Shown in pieces: positions 18,677 to 27,098 of a stretch of DNA of 64,000 nt. Each line of letters starts with the position of its first letter. The stretch's first letter is position 1. The stretch comes from Methylorubrum extorquens. Lineage in GTDB: Bacteria; Pseudomonadota; Alphaproteobacteria; Rhizobiales; Beijerinckiaceae. The position numbers and the translations under genes were made by a program. Location: contig NZ_JALJXF010000001.1 of NCBI RefSeq assembly GCF_024169925.1, forward strand, positions 2,858,001-2,922,000, given 5' to 3'. The notes under the pieces are model-generated. The model ran no database searches. It worked only from the letters and a program-made list of their open reading frames with translations, and was not told the origin of the DNA.

Positions 18677-19864
18677 ATGACCAGAACCCTGACCGCCCTT
18701 GCCGTAGCCCTCCTCGCGGGCACGATGGCGAGCCCCCTCCCCGCCCGAGCGCAGGAGGGAAAAGCCACGCTCACCAAGGTCGCCAGCTTCGAGCATCAGG
18801 TCACCGGCATCACGGTGGCCCGCGACGGGCGCATCTTCGTCAACTTCCCGCGCTGGAGTGAGGATGCGCCGGTCTCGGTGGCTGAGTTGAAGGACGGCAA
18901 GCCCGTCCCCTTCCCCGACGACCAATGGAACGCGTGGCGCAACGCACGGGCCGACGAACTCTCGCCGAAGGACCATTTCGTCTGCGTGCAGAGCGTCGTC
19001 GCCGACGGGCAGGACCGGCTCTGGGTGGTGGATGCTGCGGCCCCCGCCATGGCGCATGTGATCAAGGACGGCCCAAAACTCGTCGGGATCGACCTGAAGA
19101 CCAACAAGGTGATCAAGACGATTCCCTTCGACACCAGCACGGTGCTCCAGGCCTCCTACCTCAACGACGTTCGGATCTCGCCGGACGGCAAGACCGCCTA
19201 CCTCACCGATTCCGGTGCCGAGGGCGCGCTGATCGTCGTCGATCTCGACAGCGGCTCGGCCAAGCGCATTCTCTCGGGTGATCCCTCGACCATGCCCGAC
19301 ACCTCGGTGACCGTGAGCTACGACGGCAAGCCGCTGCGCCGTCCCGACGGGCGCGGCGTGGCGTTCTCCGCCGACGGCATCGCCCTCTCGAACGACGGCA
19401 AGACGCTCTACTGGCAGGCGATCAAGGGCAAGACGCTCTACAGCCTGCCGACCGATGCGCTCACCGGCTGGGCCGCCGCCTCGATGGTGCCCGACACGCT
19501 CACCGACAAGAGCCTCTCGGGCAAGGTGGCGAAGGTCGGCGAGAACGGCGTTGCCGACGGCCTGCTGATCGCCCGCCGCGACGGGCGGATGTACGTGACC
19601 TCGCCCCAGGACAACGCGGTGAAGGTGCGCGACCTCGCCGGCGGCAAGGACGGCCTGACGACGTTGGTGCAGGACCCGAGCCTGCGCTGGCCCGACACCT
19701 TCAGCGAAGGACCGGACGGGACGATCTACGTCACCACCTCGCACATCCAGGATTCGGCCGATTACAAGCCCGGCGCGCCGCTGAGCCTGCCAACCGAGCT
19801 GTGGGCGATCAAGCCGCCCGCTTCCGACGCCACCGGCTCGACCAAGACCGCTCCGGGCCGTTGA
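18677..19864 (+). CDS. Secreted SMP-30 / major-royal-jelly-type beta-propeller protein
   Basis: 395 residues with a Sec signal (MTRTLTALAVALLAGTMASP, cleavage near ARA-QEG). The mature chain looks like a six-bladed propeller of the gluconolactonase/MRJP superfamily: repeated blade strands such as ITVARDGRIFVNFPRW, RLWVVDAAAPAM, VRISPDGKTAYLTDSG and GTIYVTTSHIQDS. Proteins of this type include lactonases and metal-dependent esterases, and are commonly annotated as L-dopachrome tautomerase-related; no substrate can be inferred here. A G-rich hairpin (19895-19916) lies between this gene and the hydrolase, which starts 68 nt later on the same strand. Confidence 0.8.
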   Translation: MTRTLTALAVALLAGTMASPLPARAQEGKATLTKVASFEHQVTGITVARDGRIFVNFPRWSEDAPVSVAELKDGKPVPFPDDQWNAWRNARADELSPKDHFVCVQSVVADGQDRLWVVDAAAPAMAHVIKDGPKLVGIDLKTNKVIKTIPFDTSTVLQASYLNDVRISPDGKTAYLTDSGAEGALIVVDLDSGSAKRILSGDPSTMPDTSVTVSYDGKPLRRPDGRGVAFSADGIALSNDGKTLYWQAIKGKTLYSLPTDALTGWAAASMVPDTLTDKSLSGKVAKVGENGVADGLLIARRDGRMYVTSPQDNAVKVRDLAGGKDGLTTLVQDPSLRWPDTFSEGPDGTIYVTTSHIQDSADYKPGAPLSLPTELWAIKPPASDATGSTKTAPGR

Positions 19865-19932
19865 GCCGACCCTCTCCGACCCCGACGGACCAAAGGGGGG
19901 CGCGTCCGCGTCCCCCGTTCAAGGAGACCGGC

Positions 19933-20754
19933 ATGCCCTTCATCGAGACCAGGGACGCGACGCGCCTCTTCTACAAGGATTGGGGCAGCGGGCCTCCGGT
20001 CGTGCTGATCCACGGCTGGCCGCTCGATGCCGACATGTGGGAGTATCAGCAGCCGGCCCTGACCCAGGCGGGCTTTCGCACCATCGCCTACGACCGGCGC
20101 GGGTTCGGGCGCTCGGACCAGCCCTGGAGCGGCTACGACTACGACACCTTCGCCGACGACCTGAAGGCCGTGCTCGACGGGCTCGACCTTCAGGAGGTGA
20201 CGCTCGTCGGCTTCTCGATGGGCGGCGGCGAGATCGCCCGCTACCTCTCGCGCCATGGCGGCGCACGAGTGGCGCGCGCGGTGCTCGTCTCCGCGGTGAC
20301 GCCAATGCTTGCCAAGACGCCCGATCATCCCGACGGCGTCGATGCCAGCGTTTTCGAGGGGATGATCGAGGCGATCGAGAAGGACCGGCCGCATTTCTGG
20401 TCGAACTTCGTCAAGAGCTTCTTCGGCGCCGGGCTGCTCTCCTCGCCGGCCTCGTCGGAGCTGATGGCCTGGACGGGGCTGCTGGCGATGCGAGCCTCGC
20501 CAAAGGCGACGGTCGATTGCGTGCACGCCTTCGGCGGGACCGATTTCCGCGCCGACATGGCGGCGTTCCGGGTGCCGACCCTGGTCATCCACGGCGATGG
20601 CGATCAGACGGTGCCCTTCGACATCAGCGGCAAGGCCGCGGCGGATGCCATTCCCGGCGCCCGTCTCGAAGTCTACGCGGGCGCGCCGCACGCCATTCCG
20701 TTCACCCACAAAGACCGGCTGACCGAGGATCTCTTGGCGTTCCTGCGCGCGTAG
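19933..20754 (+). CDS. Alpha/beta hydrolase (arylesterase / non-haem chloroperoxidase-like)
   Basis: 273 residues. The oxyanion segment VLIHGWPLDADMW, the nucleophile elbow GFSMGGGE (Ser about residue 95), the acid in HGDGDQTVPF and the His in GAPHAIPF form the catalytic triad. Overall it closely matches the cofactor-free haloperoxidase/arylesterase group, which hydrolyse aryl esters and show perhydrolase activity in vitro. No signal peptide, so cytoplasmic. The start is the ATG seven bases after AAGGAGA; upstream in-frame codons lie within the preceding gene. It is convergent with the cyclase gene (12 nt apart). Confidence 0.9.
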   Translation: MPFIETRDATRLFYKDWGSGPPVVLIHGWPLDADMWEYQQPALTQAGFRTIAYDRRGFGRSDQPWSGYDYDTFADDLKAVLDGLDLQEVTLVGFSMGGGEIARYLSRHGGARVARAVLVSAVTPMLAKTPDHPDGVDASVFEGMIEAIEKDRPHFWSNFVKSFFGAGLLSSPASSELMAWTGLLAMRASPKATVDCVHAFGGTDFRADMAAFRVPTLVIHGDGDQTVPFDISGKAAADAIPGARLEVYAGAPHAIPFTHKDRLTEDLLAFLRA

Positions 20755-20766
20755 AGGTTGGACCGA

Positions 20767-22446
20767 TCAGCCGTCCTGAAGCGCGGCCGACGCGTCGGCA
20801 CCGATCAGGCGCGCCCTGAGCGGTTGGGCGCGCCCCGTCAGCGTCAGCTCCTGAAGGGTGTCGGTGCTGAGGCCCGCGGCCTCGTAGACGGCTTCCGAGA
20901 CGATCGCGACCTGCCGCATCGGCCCGGTCAGACCCTCGAGACGGGCGGCGACGTTGACCGTGTCGCCAAGGACCGTGAAGCGAGATTCGGTCTCGTCCCC
21001 GAACTCGCCGACGATGGCCATGCCCGCATGCAGGCCGACGCCGTAGCGCAGGCGCTCGCCGAGATCGGCGGCGAGCATGCGGTTGAGCTGCTCGACGTGG
21101 CGGGCGATGCCGTCGACGGCCTTCAGGGCATCGCGGGCCGCGTGCTTCGGATCGCGATCGAGGCCGAAGATCGCCATCAGCCCGTCGCCGAGATGCTGGT
21201 TCACCGAGCCGCCCGCCTCGCGCACCGCCCGGCCGACCGCGCCGAGGAAGCGGCCGATGACGAAGACGGTGTCGTAGGGCAGGTGCTCCTCCGCGAACCG
21301 GGTCGAGCCGCGCAGGTCGGCGAACAGCACGACGACGAACCGCTCCTCGCCGGTCGCGGCCCGCTCCGGATCACGCGCGGACGCGGCGCGGGCCTGCGGC
21401 GTGAACAGCGGCGCGACGGTGAGGTCGCGGTCGGGCCGGAGCTGGCATGCGAGCCGGATGCCGGGGCTCGCGCTGATGCGGTCGAGGACGAGGCGCTCCG
21501 CCCGTTCCGGTTCCGGCAGGGGTCGGCTGCGCTCCGTATCGACGACCCGGATGCGGCAGGTCGAGCAGCGGCCGCGCCCGCCGCAGACGCTCGCATGCGG
21601 GATGCGGCCGCGTCGGCTCGCCTCCAAGACGCTGCTCCCCCGCGGCATGCGGACGGTGCGCCCGTCGGGATAGCCGATGCGCACGAAGCCGCCCCGCGTC
21701 TCGGCGAGGGTGCGGGCGCCGCGCGCGAGCAGGACGAGGGCGAGCGCGGCCAGGTAGACCGAGAACAGCCCGCGCCGGATCGCCCCCAGCCGTTCGGTCT
21801 GCTCGGCCAGGCCGAGATGGGTCGGCCCGAGTTCCTGCACCCGCCATGCGGCATCGGCGGCAAGTGCCGCGACGCTGCGTCCACCCTGCACCAAACCGAG
21901 GAGCGCCAGCACCGGCACCAGCACTGCGCCCGCGAGCAGCCAGGGCGCGGCGCGGGGAAAGCCGCGCTTCAGCCTGAGCCAGAAGTAAAGCCCGAAGCAG
22001 CCGTGCAGCCACGCCACGACGAGGCCCGCCGCCTGCATCATCCCCTGGCCCGGTGCGGCGACCCAGGTGGCGTAGAGAATCTGCGCATAGCCTCGGTCGA
22101 GCCCTTCCACGCTCCATGCGAGGCGCGTGCCGACGACATGGCTGAGCAGGAGCAAGGGGACGGCAAGGCCGAGCAGAAGCTGCGCGGTCTCGGCCGGCCG
22201 CACCCGGTAGAAGCGCCGCTCGTAGAAGGCGTGAAGCCCGAGGACGAGGTGGAGGAGAAGAGCCCCGTAGAGGAGGATCAGCGCGGGCGGCGTGCGCCAG
22301 AGCGCGACCTTCACCGCGAGCCCGGTCTCCAGCGCATCGAGCGAGATGTTGCCCAGCGCGTGGCAGAGCAGGTGCGTGAGGACATAGGCGAACAGCACGA
22401 GGCCGCTGCCGAGACGAAGCTGACGGAAGGTGGGCCAAGTGGACAT
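20767..22446 (-). CDS. Class III adenylate/guanylate cyclase with cytochrome b-like membrane anchor and 2Fe-2S domain
   Basis: 559 residues (575 if the in-frame GTG at 22494 is used). Residues about 10-260 hold six hydrophobic helices. Four of them carry His in positions suited to haem: THLLCHALG, LLLHLVLGLHAFYERRFY, LLLLSHVVGTRLA and VVAWLHGCFGLYFWL, a layout like the dihaem succinate dehydrogenase/fumarate reductase anchor. A 2Fe-2S ferredoxin domain follows, with VCGGRGRCSTC and a fourth Cys in RLACQL. The C-terminal catalytic domain has the two metal-binding Asp residues (LFADLRGST, HLGDGLMAIFG) and the VLGDTVNVAARLE signature. It probably makes cAMP in response to electron-transfer or quinone redox state. 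It is last in a minus-strand run from the LRR kinase. Confidence 0.88.
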   Translation of the reverse strand: MSTWPTFRQLRLGSGLVLFAYVLTHLLCHALGNISLDALETGLAVKVALWRTPPALILLYGALLLHLVLGLHAFYERRFYRVRPAETAQLLLGLAVPLLLLSHVVGTRLAWSVEGLDRGYAQILYATWVAAPGQGMMQAAGLVVAWLHGCFGLYFWLRLKRGFPRAAPWLLAGAVLVPVLALLGLVQGGRSVAALAADAAWRVQELGPTHLGLAEQTERLGAIRRGLFSVYLAALALVLLARGARTLAETRGGFVRIGYPDGRTVRMPRGSSVLEASRRGRIPHASVCGGRGRCSTCRIRVVDTERSRPLPEPERAERLVLDRISASPGIRLACQLRPDRDLTVAPLFTPQARAASARDPERAATGEERFVVVLFADLRGSTRFAEEHLPYDTVFVIGRFLGAVGRAVREAGGSVNQHLGDGLMAIFGLDRDPKHAARDALKAVDGIARHVEQLNRMLAADLGERLRYGVGLHAGMAIVGEFGDETESRFTVLGDTVNVAARLEGLTGPMRQVAIVSEAVYEAAGLSTDTLQELTLTGRAQPLRARLIGADASAALQDG

Positions 22447-22581
22447 GCGCAGACGGAAGAGGCGGCCAAAGCCCGGACGCGCCGCCTGCCCCACCGCCCC
22501 CGATCCCTTGCTTGAGAGACTCTTCCGCAGCCTTCATAGCGCGGTCCGAGGCGGCAACGAAACCGTATGGTCGCCCGCCCC

Positions 22582-23088
22582 TCACGGCGGGGCGGCCAGC
22601 ACCTCGTCCAAGGTGACGCCGCGCCCGGCCTCGCCGAAGCGGCGCAGCAGCGCCGATTGGCGGAAGCGCGGGTCCCCGGTCACTTCGCGGCCGAGCCAGG
22701 CCGGACGCTCGAACGCCTGGGCCTCGTGCTCCAGCTCCACCTCGGCCAGGACCATCCCGGCCAGACTCCCGCCATAGACATCGACCTCCCAGACGAGCCC
22801 GGCATGCGGCACGCAATGGCGCGTCTTCTCGATGAAGCAGGTGTCGCAGACGAGGCTCATCATCGATTCCGCGTCCGCCCGCGGAATCTCGTACTCGTAT
22901 TCCGGCCGGCCGAGGCCGACGCGCGCGCCTTTGATGGTGAGCCACGCCCGGTCCTCGTCGAGCCGAACCCGCACCTTGCCGGTGTCGAACTGCCCGATCA
23001 GCCCGTCGGTCAGCCGGCGCCGGCTGACGACGCCCGCCTTCCAGCCGTCATCGGCCACGAGGAATTTTCGCTCGACCTCGAAACGCAT
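22582..23088 (-). CDS. CYTH-domain phosphohydrolase-like protein
   Basis: 168 residues forming a single CYTH tunnel-fold domain. The diagnostic ExExK motif is EVERKF at residues 4-9, with the acidic/basic strands WLTIKGARVG, EYEYEIPRADAESMM, WEVDVYGG and LAEVELEHE typical of the family. CYTH proteins bind triphosphates with divalent metal; most bacterial ones are inorganic triphosphatases and a few (class IV) make cAMP. Nothing here favours cyclase activity beyond its neighbour. It lies 135 nt upstream of the class III cyclase start and about 120 nt downstream of the CYTH-CHAD gene, all on the same strand. Confidence 0.9.
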   Translation of the reverse strand: MRFEVERKFLVADDGWKAGVVSRRRLTDGLIGQFDTGKVRVRLDEDRAWLTIKGARVGLGRPEYEYEIPRADAESMMSLVCDTCFIEKTRHCVPHAGLVWEVDVYGGSLAGMVLAEVELEHEAQAFERPAWLGREVTGDPRFRQSALLRRFGEAGRGVTLDEVLAAPP

Positions 23089-23211
23089 CGATACAAAAGG
23101 ATCCTGGCGGCGGGATGTCTCCCCGCCCCCTTCCGTCGCCCCGCCTTACGGTACTCACAGGTTGAGCGCCATCGCCTCCCGCGTATCGCCCTCTCGCGAT
23201 TCGGGGTAACC

Positions 23212-24750
23212 TCAACGCCAGAACGGCTTGGTGTCGACGAGATCCTCGTGCGCCTCGGCCGCTTCCTCCAGGAGCTTGCGGCTGCGCGCCTCGATATCGG
23301 CCGCCGTCATCCCGGCGGCGAACAGCGTCGTGGCGCCGGTCGGCTCGACCGTCAGGTCCCGCATCAGTTCGTGGCCGGTGGCGATGTCGTTGAGCGCGCC
23401 GAGATGGTCCTGCAGGTCGGAGAGCGCCTTGCCGAAGGCGCCGTGCCGCTTGCCCGCTTTCTTGCCGGGAAACAGGGGCGCGAAGAACTCCGCGCCGTAG
23501 CGCAGCTTCTTGGCGGCGATGCGCACCCGGTGGCGCTCCTCGGGGTCGAGGTCGTCGAGATGGCGCCCGCGCCGCTTCACCTGCCGCCGCCGCCGGTCGA
23601 GTTCGCGGGCGGCGAAGACGCGGGCCGGCTCCGCGCGCAGGGCGACGCGGCCGGGGCTCTCGTCCCGCAGCCAGGGGCCGGCATTGATCCAGCCGATGAG
23701 GTCGAGCAGCAGCATCCGCCACGCATCGGAGCGCAGCAGCTTGGCGATGTCGTCATAAGCCTTCGCGCGCTCGTCTTCGAGTTGCCGCTCGATGCCGAGC
23801 AGCCCGGTCTCGTCGGGATGCCGCTCGCGCTCGGCCGGCAGAATGGTGGCGAGGAAGACATCGAGGTTGCGCCCCCGGCCCAGCGGCTCGGTCATCGCCT
23901 TCAACTCGGCGCGGATGCGAACGCCAAGCGGGTCGTCCACGAGGTCTCCGAACAGCGAAAACGCCGAGCGCAGGCGTCGGATCGCGACGCGCATCTGGTG
24001 CAGCGCCTCGGCGTCGCGGCTCTGGAGCAGGATGTCCTCGTTGATGCGCATGTGGCGCAGGCAGGCATGAGCGACGGCGCGGAACGCGTCGGCCGCGCTC
24101 ATGTCGTTGCGCAGCGGCACGGGCTCTGACTTGCGCACCCGGTCGATCTTGCCGGCGGCCAGCGCGTAGCCGCGCTCGGCCTTGCTGCGCACCCCGAGCC
24201 GCACCGGCACGAGGGCGGCGACGGCGTAGGCGAGGGCGAACACGTCGCTTGCGATTCCCGCCTTCAATTCGAGCTCGATCTCGCAGATCGACAGGATGCG
24301 GTCGCCGGCGGCGGGTGCCTCGATCCGGCCGGTGTCGAGGGCGACCTCGATACGGGACTCACCCTGCTCGACGAGGTAGGTCCGCCGGGTGATCCGGGTG
24401 GTGAAGAGCGGCTCCAGCGCGGCGTCGGCCGCGATGCGGCGCGCGAACGGCGTGTCGGCGAGCGCCGCCCGGTCCGGCTCGGAGCTCTCGACCGGCTGCT
24501 CCCATTCCGGCCGGTCGAACAGGCCGTCGCCCTCGGCCTTGAGAGTCTGGACGAAGCGCCCCTCGCTCTCGCGCACCCGCAGGCCGAGGCCGGCTGCGTG
24601 CAACTGCCGGTCCGGCGTGTCGAAGTAGACGGAGGCGAGCGCGGCCTCCCCCTGCACCGCTGCCTCCCGCAGGAGCGGATGATCCTGCAGGACGGCGAGG
24701 TCGGAGGGCTCGCATTCCAGCTTCAGCTCGATCTCGCGCGGGTCGCTCAT
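23212..24750 (-). CDS. CYTH and CHAD domain protein (inorganic triphosphatase / polyphosphate-binding)
   Basis: 512 residues with start at MSDPREIELKLECEP. The CYTH domain (1 to about 205) opens with the ExExK-type EIELKLE, and contains VYFDTPDRQLHAAGLGLRVRE and RIEVALDTGRIEAP. A CHAD helical domain (about 215-505) follows, with LHQMRVAIRRLRSAF and HRVRIAAKKLRYGAEFF, the conserved basic helices that bind polyphosphate. The order is that of E. coli YgiF (tripolyphosphatase). The in-frame codons upstream of 24750 encode no conserved sequence. It starts 99 nt after the LRR kinase gene ends. Confidence 0.92.
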   Translation of the reverse strand: MSDPREIELKLECEPSDLAVLQDHPLLREAAVQGEAALASVYFDTPDRQLHAAGLGLRVRESEGRFVQTLKAEGDGLFDRPEWEQPVESSEPDRAALADTPFARRIAADAALEPLFTTRITRRTYLVEQGESRIEVALDTGRIEAPAAGDRILSICEIELELKAGIASDVFALAYAVAALVPVRLGVRSKAERGYALAAGKIDRVRKSEPVPLRNDMSAADAFRAVAHACLRHMRINEDILLQSRDAEALHQMRVAIRRLRSAFSLFGDLVDDPLGVRIRAELKAMTEPLGRGRNLDVFLATILPAERERHPDETGLLGIERQLEDERAKAYDDIAKLLRSDAWRMLLLDLIGWINAGPWLRDESPGRVALRAEPARVFAARELDRRRRQVKRRGRHLDDLDPEERHRVRIAAKKLRYGAEFFAPLFPGKKAGKRHGAFGKALSDLQDHLGALNDIATGHELMRDLTVEPTGATTLFAAGMTAADIEARSRKLLEEAAEAHEDLVDTKPFWR

Positions 24751-24849
24751 GCGGTTTCGTCCTGCTCCTCTTAAGGGTTGTGGCGGATGCGAGCCTGCAT
24801 CCTGCCGCATCGTCCGGGACAGGCACAACGCGGCGGAACCCGCGATGGA

Positions 24850-26184
24850 TCACGCATCCATGTGACGATCCAGCGACAGATGCGGGGATATGGTGCGCAC
24901 AACCTCCGCCATCGACGGTCGCGCCCGCGGATCGGCCTGCCGGCAGGCCTGCTCCAGCGCGCGCAAGCCTGCGATGTCGGCGGGTTCGGTCGCGCAATGG
25001 TCGAGCAATTCGCCGAGCAGGATGCCCCAGGCGCGGGTCTCGATCCGCTGCCAGGGGGCGCCGGCCTCGCCGGGCGGCAGCACCGAGGCGGCCCCGAAAT
25101 CGCTCAGTACCGCCTCGCCCGCGCCCCCGTCCCAAAGGGTGTTGTGCCCGTAGAGGTCGCCGTGGAGCACGCCGCTTCCGTGAAGATGGGCGGCCGCCCG
25201 CGCCACGCCGGCCGCGATGCGCAGGGCCGTCTCCGGCGGCAGGGCGAAGTCCGGCGCGTAGACGTCGCGGCTGCAGCTTTCCAGGCTCGGCGATCCGGCC
25301 AGGACCCGCCAGCCCTCCGGGATCAGCGGCATCAAGAGCCCCTGCACCCCGTCCGGATGCCCCTCGATCCGCCCCAGCGCGCCGGTGAGGTGGGGATGCC
25401 GGCCGGCGGCGAGGCAGGCCGCCATCTCTTGTTCGGGCAGGCCGTCGCTGGTCATGCGGCCCTTGAACAGTTTCACCGCAACCGCCGCCTCCCCGTCCGG
25501 CCGACGCCACAGCGCCCGGTGGATCCGCCCCGAGGCACCCTCGCCGAGGCACGGGCCGACTGCCAGCGCCTCCCACGGCACCTGCGGCACGCGGGCCGGC
25601 GCCGGATCGCCGTCGAGTGGATTGCCGGCCCAGGCGATCCAGGCGAGCCGCGGCAGCGCCGTCAGCCACGCGGGCAGCGCGTCGAAGCAGTTGGCGGAGA
25701 GGCGCAGCAATTCGAGGTTTTGCGCGCCTTCGAGCGAGGCGGGCAGCGCCTCCAGCCGGTTTCCCGCCAGCATCAGCTTCTGCAGGTGCGGGCGCCGGCC
25801 GAGGGCGTCGGGCAGATGCGCGATCCGGTTATCGGTCAGCGTGAGCCAGCGCAGGGCCGGCGGCAGCGCCTCGCCCGGCACCTCCCGCAAGCCGGTGGCG
25901 CGGAACCCGACCTGGCTCAGCGCCGGGCAATCCCCGAGGGCGGGCGGCAGTCGTTCGAAGCGGTTGCCCGAGCAGAACAGGACGCGCAGCCGCTTGAGCC
26001 GGCCGAAGTCGTCCGGGAGTTCGGTGAGGCCGCAATCGCTCAGATCCAGCAGTTCCAGAGTGTCGGCGAGGCCGAAGATTTCGGGCGGGAATTCTTCGAG
26101 TTTTCCGCTGAGGCGCAGCACTTTGGCCCCGGCGAAGTGGCCGCGGCGGAGTGCGTGCAGCGTGGGGGGCGGTGGGGTGTTCAT
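24850..26184 (-). CDS. Leucine-rich-repeat protein kinase
   Basis: 444 residues. The N-terminal ~200 residues hold about eight leucine-rich repeats of roughly 23 residues (LELLDLSDCGLTELPDDFGR, LRVLFCSGNRFERLPPALGD, LQKLMLAGNRLEALPASLEG and others). The C-terminal ~220 residues are a protein-kinase domain: glycine loop GPCLGEGASGRIHRA, ATP-binding Lys in AAVAVKLFKG, catalytic loop VLHGDLYGHN (Asp and Asn present, HGD instead of HRD) and metal-binding SDFGAAS. No membrane segment, so it is probably cytoplasmic, with the LRR as sensor or target-binding part. The start at MNTPPPP fits better than upstream codons, which give a Pro/Arg-rich leader. First gene of the minus-strand signalling run. 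Confidence 0.88.
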   Translation of the reverse strand: MNTPPPPTLHALRRGHFAGAKVLRLSGKLEEFPPEIFGLADTLELLDLSDCGLTELPDDFGRLKRLRVLFCSGNRFERLPPALGDCPALSQVGFRATGLREVPGEALPPALRWLTLTDNRIAHLPDALGRRPHLQKLMLAGNRLEALPASLEGAQNLELLRLSANCFDALPAWLTALPRLAWIAWAGNPLDGDPAPARVPQVPWEALAVGPCLGEGASGRIHRALWRRPDGEAAVAVKLFKGRMTSDGLPEQEMAACLAAGRHPHLTGALGRIEGHPDGVQGLLMPLIPEGWRVLAGSPSLESCSRDVYAPDFALPPETALRIAAGVARAAAHLHGSGVLHGDLYGHNTLWDGGAGEAVLSDFGAASVLPPGEAGAPWQRIETRAWGILLGELLDHCATEPADIAGLRALEQACRQADPRARPSMAEVVRTISPHLSLDRHMDA

Positions 26185-26422
26185 AGGGATCTCGCGCGGA
26201 GCTTTCCCGCCGGGATGACCGCGCGGCGGCCGGCGATCAAGCGCCTTCAAGGGAGGGGGCGACGGAACCGGCTTCATGCCGTCCCCAGGCATCTCTCGGG
26301 ACATTTCCTGCCTCCGAAAGACGTGCCATCGTAACGTTCGGCGGGATTTCCATGCGTCTCAATCAGTCAGAGCAGCATTGCCGCGACGTTGAGCGAAACA
26401 TAATAAGCAGGGAGACACAGTT

Positions 26423-26845
26423 ATGGCGGCATGGGCACTGCGATCAGCTTCAGTCTGTTATGCTGTCATCTATTTGGCCGCTGCTGCTGGCGGCTTCTTG
26501 CTCGCCCCTGGGGAGGCCCGCGCCGTGACGGTGGAGGACGGCACCGACAAGGCGATCGGCGCCGAGAGCACCCGAACGGTGATTGGCCTGATCGAACAGC
26601 ACCTCAAGAACCCGGACGCGAAGGTCACGGTGCTGCGCCACAGCGGCGCATCCCTGATCTGCGGGTCGGTCAACGTGAAGAACAGAGAAGGGCTCTACAC
26701 GGGCGAACGCGGCTTCGTGGTCGATCTGTCCGATAAAAGCTTCGGCCGGGTGCCGGACGGGCCGGAACTCCTCAGCTCCCGCAGTGCCGGTTTCGACGAC
26801 AAGGAGCGCATCCGGCAAATCTACTTCGAGAAATGCCTGGATTGA
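26423..26845 (+). CDS. Exported protein of unknown function
   Basis: 140 residues, with a hydrophobic N-terminus (SVCYAVIYLAAAAGGFLLAP) ending near GEARA-V, probably a cleaved signal. The mature part contains a KVTVLRHSGASLICGSVNVKN strand region and RGFVVDLSDKSF, with two cysteines (ICGS and EKCLD) that may pair. No family recognised, although the layout resembles small periplasmic proteins of Rhizobiales. GGGAGA precedes the ATG at about nine bases. It is convergent with the tRNA-Lys gene. Confidence 0.65.
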   Translation: MAAWALRSASVCYAVIYLAAAAGGFLLAPGEARAVTVEDGTDKAIGAESTRTVIGLIEQHLKNPDAKVTVLRHSGASLICGSVNVKNREGLYTGERGFVVDLSDKSFGRVPDGPELLSSRSAGFDDKERIRQIYFEKCLD

Positions 26846-26888
26846 TCGCATTGGCCCTACGATCAAGGCGATGGCGAAGCAAGATCGA

Positions 26889-26964
<76 letters not shown>

Positions 26965-27024
26965 GCACCCGGTTCGCGCAGGGCCGCCGTGGGGCGGGCC
27001 GGTTGCGCTCGGGGCGTGGGGCTC

Positions 27025-27053
27025 GCAATAGGGGGTCGGGCCGGGAGGGTCAA
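27025..27053 (-). promoter_or_regulatory. Candidate sigma-70 promoter for tRNA-Lys
   Basis: On the minus strand TTGACC (-35, 27053-27048), a 17-base spacer, and TATTGC (-10, 27030-27025) match the housekeeping consensus well in a region otherwise very rich in G and C. Transcription would start near 27018, giving a ~54-nt leader before the mature tRNA. Confidence 0.6.
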
Positions 27054-27098
27054 CACGGCTTCCGCATGGTGCCAACCGCTGAGTCGATACGAAACCCG

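Noticed and set aside
22582..23088. CYTH protein as a class IV adenylate cyclase
   Set aside because: The ExExK fold is shared with triphosphatases, which are commoner; nearness to a class III cyclase alone does not support cAMP synthesis.
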